Origin: CAG-698 sp964385755
GTDB taxonomy: Bacteria; Bacillota_I; Bacilli_A; ML615J-28; CAG-698
Length of the DNA stretch: 64,000 nt
Assembly (NCBI GenBank): GCA_964385755.1
Contig: CAYLPZ010000009.1
Span: 1 to 64,000, forward strand
Direction of reading: 5' to 3'
Shown: one piece after another, positions 62,379 through 64,000 of the stretch
Position numbering within the stretch: the stretch's first letter is position 1
Layout of the letters: the number at the start of each line of letters is the position of its first letter
Position numbers and translations under genes: made by a program
The notes under the pieces: model-generated
Databases searched by the model: none
What the model was told of the DNA's origin: nothing
Seen by the model: the letters and a program-made list of their open reading frames with translations, nothing else

Positions 62379-64000
62379 ATGCAAAAAGAAAAGTTTATAA
62401 ATTTTTTTATTAATCGTAGAAAAGAACTAGGTTATTCCCAAAGTAAAATAGCTTGTGAGATGGGAATATCAGACCAAGCTGTTAGTAATTGGGAAAGAGG
62501 AATATCCTTTCCTGATTTAATATATTTAGATGATATTGCAAAGTTATTACAAACAAATGTTGATAGTTTAATAAATGGAAAAAATAAAAAAATTATATTA
62601 AAAGATAATATTAGTTTTGATAATTACAGATTTTCACAATATTTATCAAAATTAAGAAAAAGCAAACAACTGACACAAAATGACTTAGGAAAACTATTAG
62701 GAGTACCAGGGCAAAACATTTCTAAATTTGAAAATGGTGCTTTCTTACCATCTATTGAATTATTAGAAAAGTATGCAAAAGTATTTAAAGTATCGCTACT
62801 TAATCTATATTATGGCTTAGATGATAATGACTTGTATGAAGTAAAACAAAAAAATAATACACTTAAAATAATATTTGTAACAGGAATAGTAGGTATATTG
62901 TCTGTTTTGACTTTTATAATGTTTAATTTATTAGCTGTATCATACACAGTTAGAATTATTCTAAATGATGAGACAATACTAACTTATCAAATTAAAGATA
63001 ACGAAGAAATCGAATTACCACAATTACCAACAAAAAAAGGTTATGAATCATCTTGGGATAATACTGATACATTAATAACAAGTGACACAACATATAAAGT
63101 TATATATACACCAAAAGAATATACAATCACTTATAGGTTTGAATATGATGTGTTAGAAGAATATGTTCAAACAGTTAAATATGGTGAAGAATTTGAATTA
63201 TATGATCCAAATTATGAAAACTTTACTGGATATATTTATCAAGATAATATATTTAATGAGACAGTATATAATTATGATTATGATATCATTGTAATTGGAA
63301 AATGTAACAAAGAATATAAAGTAACCTTAATATTTGATGATGATAATACAAAAGTAATATATGCTTTAGAAAATACAAATATTACTTTGCCACAATTACC
63401 AACAAAAAAAGGTTATGAATCATCTTGGAATAATACTGATACATTAATAACAAGTGATACAACATATAAAGTTATATATACACCAAAAGAATATACAATC
63501 ACTTATAGGTTTGNNNNNNNNNNNNNNNNNNNNNNNNNNNNNNNNNNNNNNNNNNNNNNNNNNNNNNNNNNNNNNNNNNNNNNNNNNNNNNNNNNNNNNN
63601 NNNNNNNNNNNNNACTTTACTGGATATATTTATCAAGATAATATATTTAATGAGACAGTATATAATTACGATTATGATATAACAGTATTAGGAGTATTTT
63701 TAGATGAAGTTTATAACATATATCGTGAATTTCGTTATACAAAACACATAATGTATGATGTCGGATATCATTCTTCATTTTCTTTAAATAATATAAGTTT
63801 ATCTTCATATTTAGAAAAATGTCCTTTTGTTCCTAGAGAATATAATAATTATAAAATTATTGCTTGGAAAGACCAGGAAGGAAATGTTTATGAAGTAGGA
63901 AAAACATATATTTATAACTTTAAAAAAGATCTAATCTTATGTCCTATTTTTGCATATTATGGTGATGCATTCGAAGTAACTATAAGTAATGAAGAAGCTC
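62379..64000 (+). CDS. Membrane protein with two XRE HTH domains and InlB-like extracellular repeats (interrupted by assembly gap, 3' end outside window)
   Basis: From ATG 62379 (AGGTG upstream) the protein has a Cro/C1-type HTH at about residues 5-60 (Y-S-Q-S-K-I-A, S-D-Q-A-V-S-N-W-E-R-G), a second at 87-142 (L-T-Q-N-D-L-G, Q-N-I-S-K-F-E-N-G), one membrane helix at about 163-190, then InlB-like repeats (K-K-G-Y-E-S-S-W, T-Y-K-V-I-Y, E-Y-T-I-T-Y-R-F). The frame shifts at the 100-N gap only because the gap length is arbitrary; after it the frame starting at 63616 stays open to the window end and continues the repeat, then unrelated sequence. The topology suggests cytoplasmic DNA binding tied to an outside domain. 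Ligand and target are unknown. Confidence 0.75.
63018..63513 (+). repeat. 124-bp direct repeat (two copies, period 372 bp)
   Basis: 63018-63141 and 63390-63513 are identical but for a few bases. The second copy stops exactly at the N run. The period is 124 codons, so the repeat is a protein module. Confidence 0.9.
63514..63613. other. Assembly gap (100 N)
   Basis: The gap falls inside the second 372-bp module. Bases before it match those ending at 63141, and bases after it match those from 63220 on, so 78 bases are missing if the module is intact. Confidence 0.95.

Noticed and set aside
63614..63641. Protein end just after the N gap
   Set aside because: It arises from reading the wrong frame across an arbitrary 100-N spacer; the repeat frame stays open to the window end.
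1..64000. Full genetic code 4 (TGA = Trp)
   Set aside because: All conserved enzymes use TGG for Trp with no internal TGA; in an AT-rich code-4 genome TGA would be the main Trp codon.

Overview
The window is a very AT-rich (roughly 30% GC by eye), gene-dense piece of a low-GC Bacillota genome, most likely an uncultured, endospore-forming member of the Bacilli near the Erysipelotrichales/Acholeplasmatales-type lineages. Three points support this. There are sporulation genes (gpr, spoVS, a cotE-type coat gene). There are blocks of gene order familiar from Bacillus subtilis: walJ-rlmH, mnmA-recD2, comEA-comEC-holA-rpsT-gpr, pgsA-recA-rny-ymdB-spoVS-miaB-cotE, sufC-D-S-U-B and tilS-hpt-ftsH. Shine-Dalgarno sites are strong (AGGAGG/AGGTGA) and promoters are of the TTGACT-17-TATAAT type. 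A run of 100 N near the right end shows that this is a draft scaffold.

Layout. 1-4640: the 3' part of a very large surface or secreted protein with InlB-type repeats and OB-like domains; an in-frame TGA separates these from an Ig-like domain and an endonuclease I domain. 4675-6189 (minus): a degenerate ABC ATPase and a YigZ-family protein. 6306-8763: a degenerate CCA-transferase-like protein overlapping yhaM. 9040-14741: two giant paralogous SurA/PrsA-like extracytoplasmic proteins. 14856-21465: walJ-rlmH-uvrB-mnmA-recD2. 21548-27201: a tiny membrane protein, comEA, comEC, holA, rpsT (minus), gpr and a small exported protein. 27295-30857: flavoprotein, TPP riboswitch with thiT, pgsA, recA. 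30947-31273: remnant of a leucine-rich-repeat surface gene. 31491-38825: rny, ymdB, spoVS, an acetyltransferase, a P-loop kinase-like fusion, miaB, cotE-type gene, HAD phosphatase. 38892-44709: small EamA-type transporter, an unknown membrane protein, and the SUF Fe-S operon. 44794-48065: alpha/beta hydrolase, membrane Mur ligase and Ddl-like ligase as a tight triad. 48151-52457: tilS, hpt, ftsH, rqcP. 52637-58641: MFS exporter, GH4 phospho-glycosidase, BadF-type sugar kinase, maf, pepF. 58671-59531 (minus): hslO. 59684-62208: ArsR/SmtB repressor, free HMA protein, Zn/Cd P-type ATPase. 62379-end: a two-HTH transmembrane protein with InlB-like extracellular repeats, interrupted by the N gap.

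Most genes are ordinary housekeeping: DNA repair and recombination, tRNA and rRNA modification, RNA decay, Fe-S assembly, proteostasis. The accessory interest lies in the envelope: two repeat-rich surface proteins at the two ends, the paired foldase-like giants, and the Mur ligase/Ddl triad. A second theme is catalytically degenerate relatives of well-known enzymes (ABC ATPase, CCA transferase). A third is stop-codon use: of 55 gene ends I could read, about 39 are TAA, 15 TAG and only one (walJ) TGA, and the only other TGA I found in an apparent coding frame lies inside the nuclease. Conserved genes nevertheless use TGG for tryptophan throughout.
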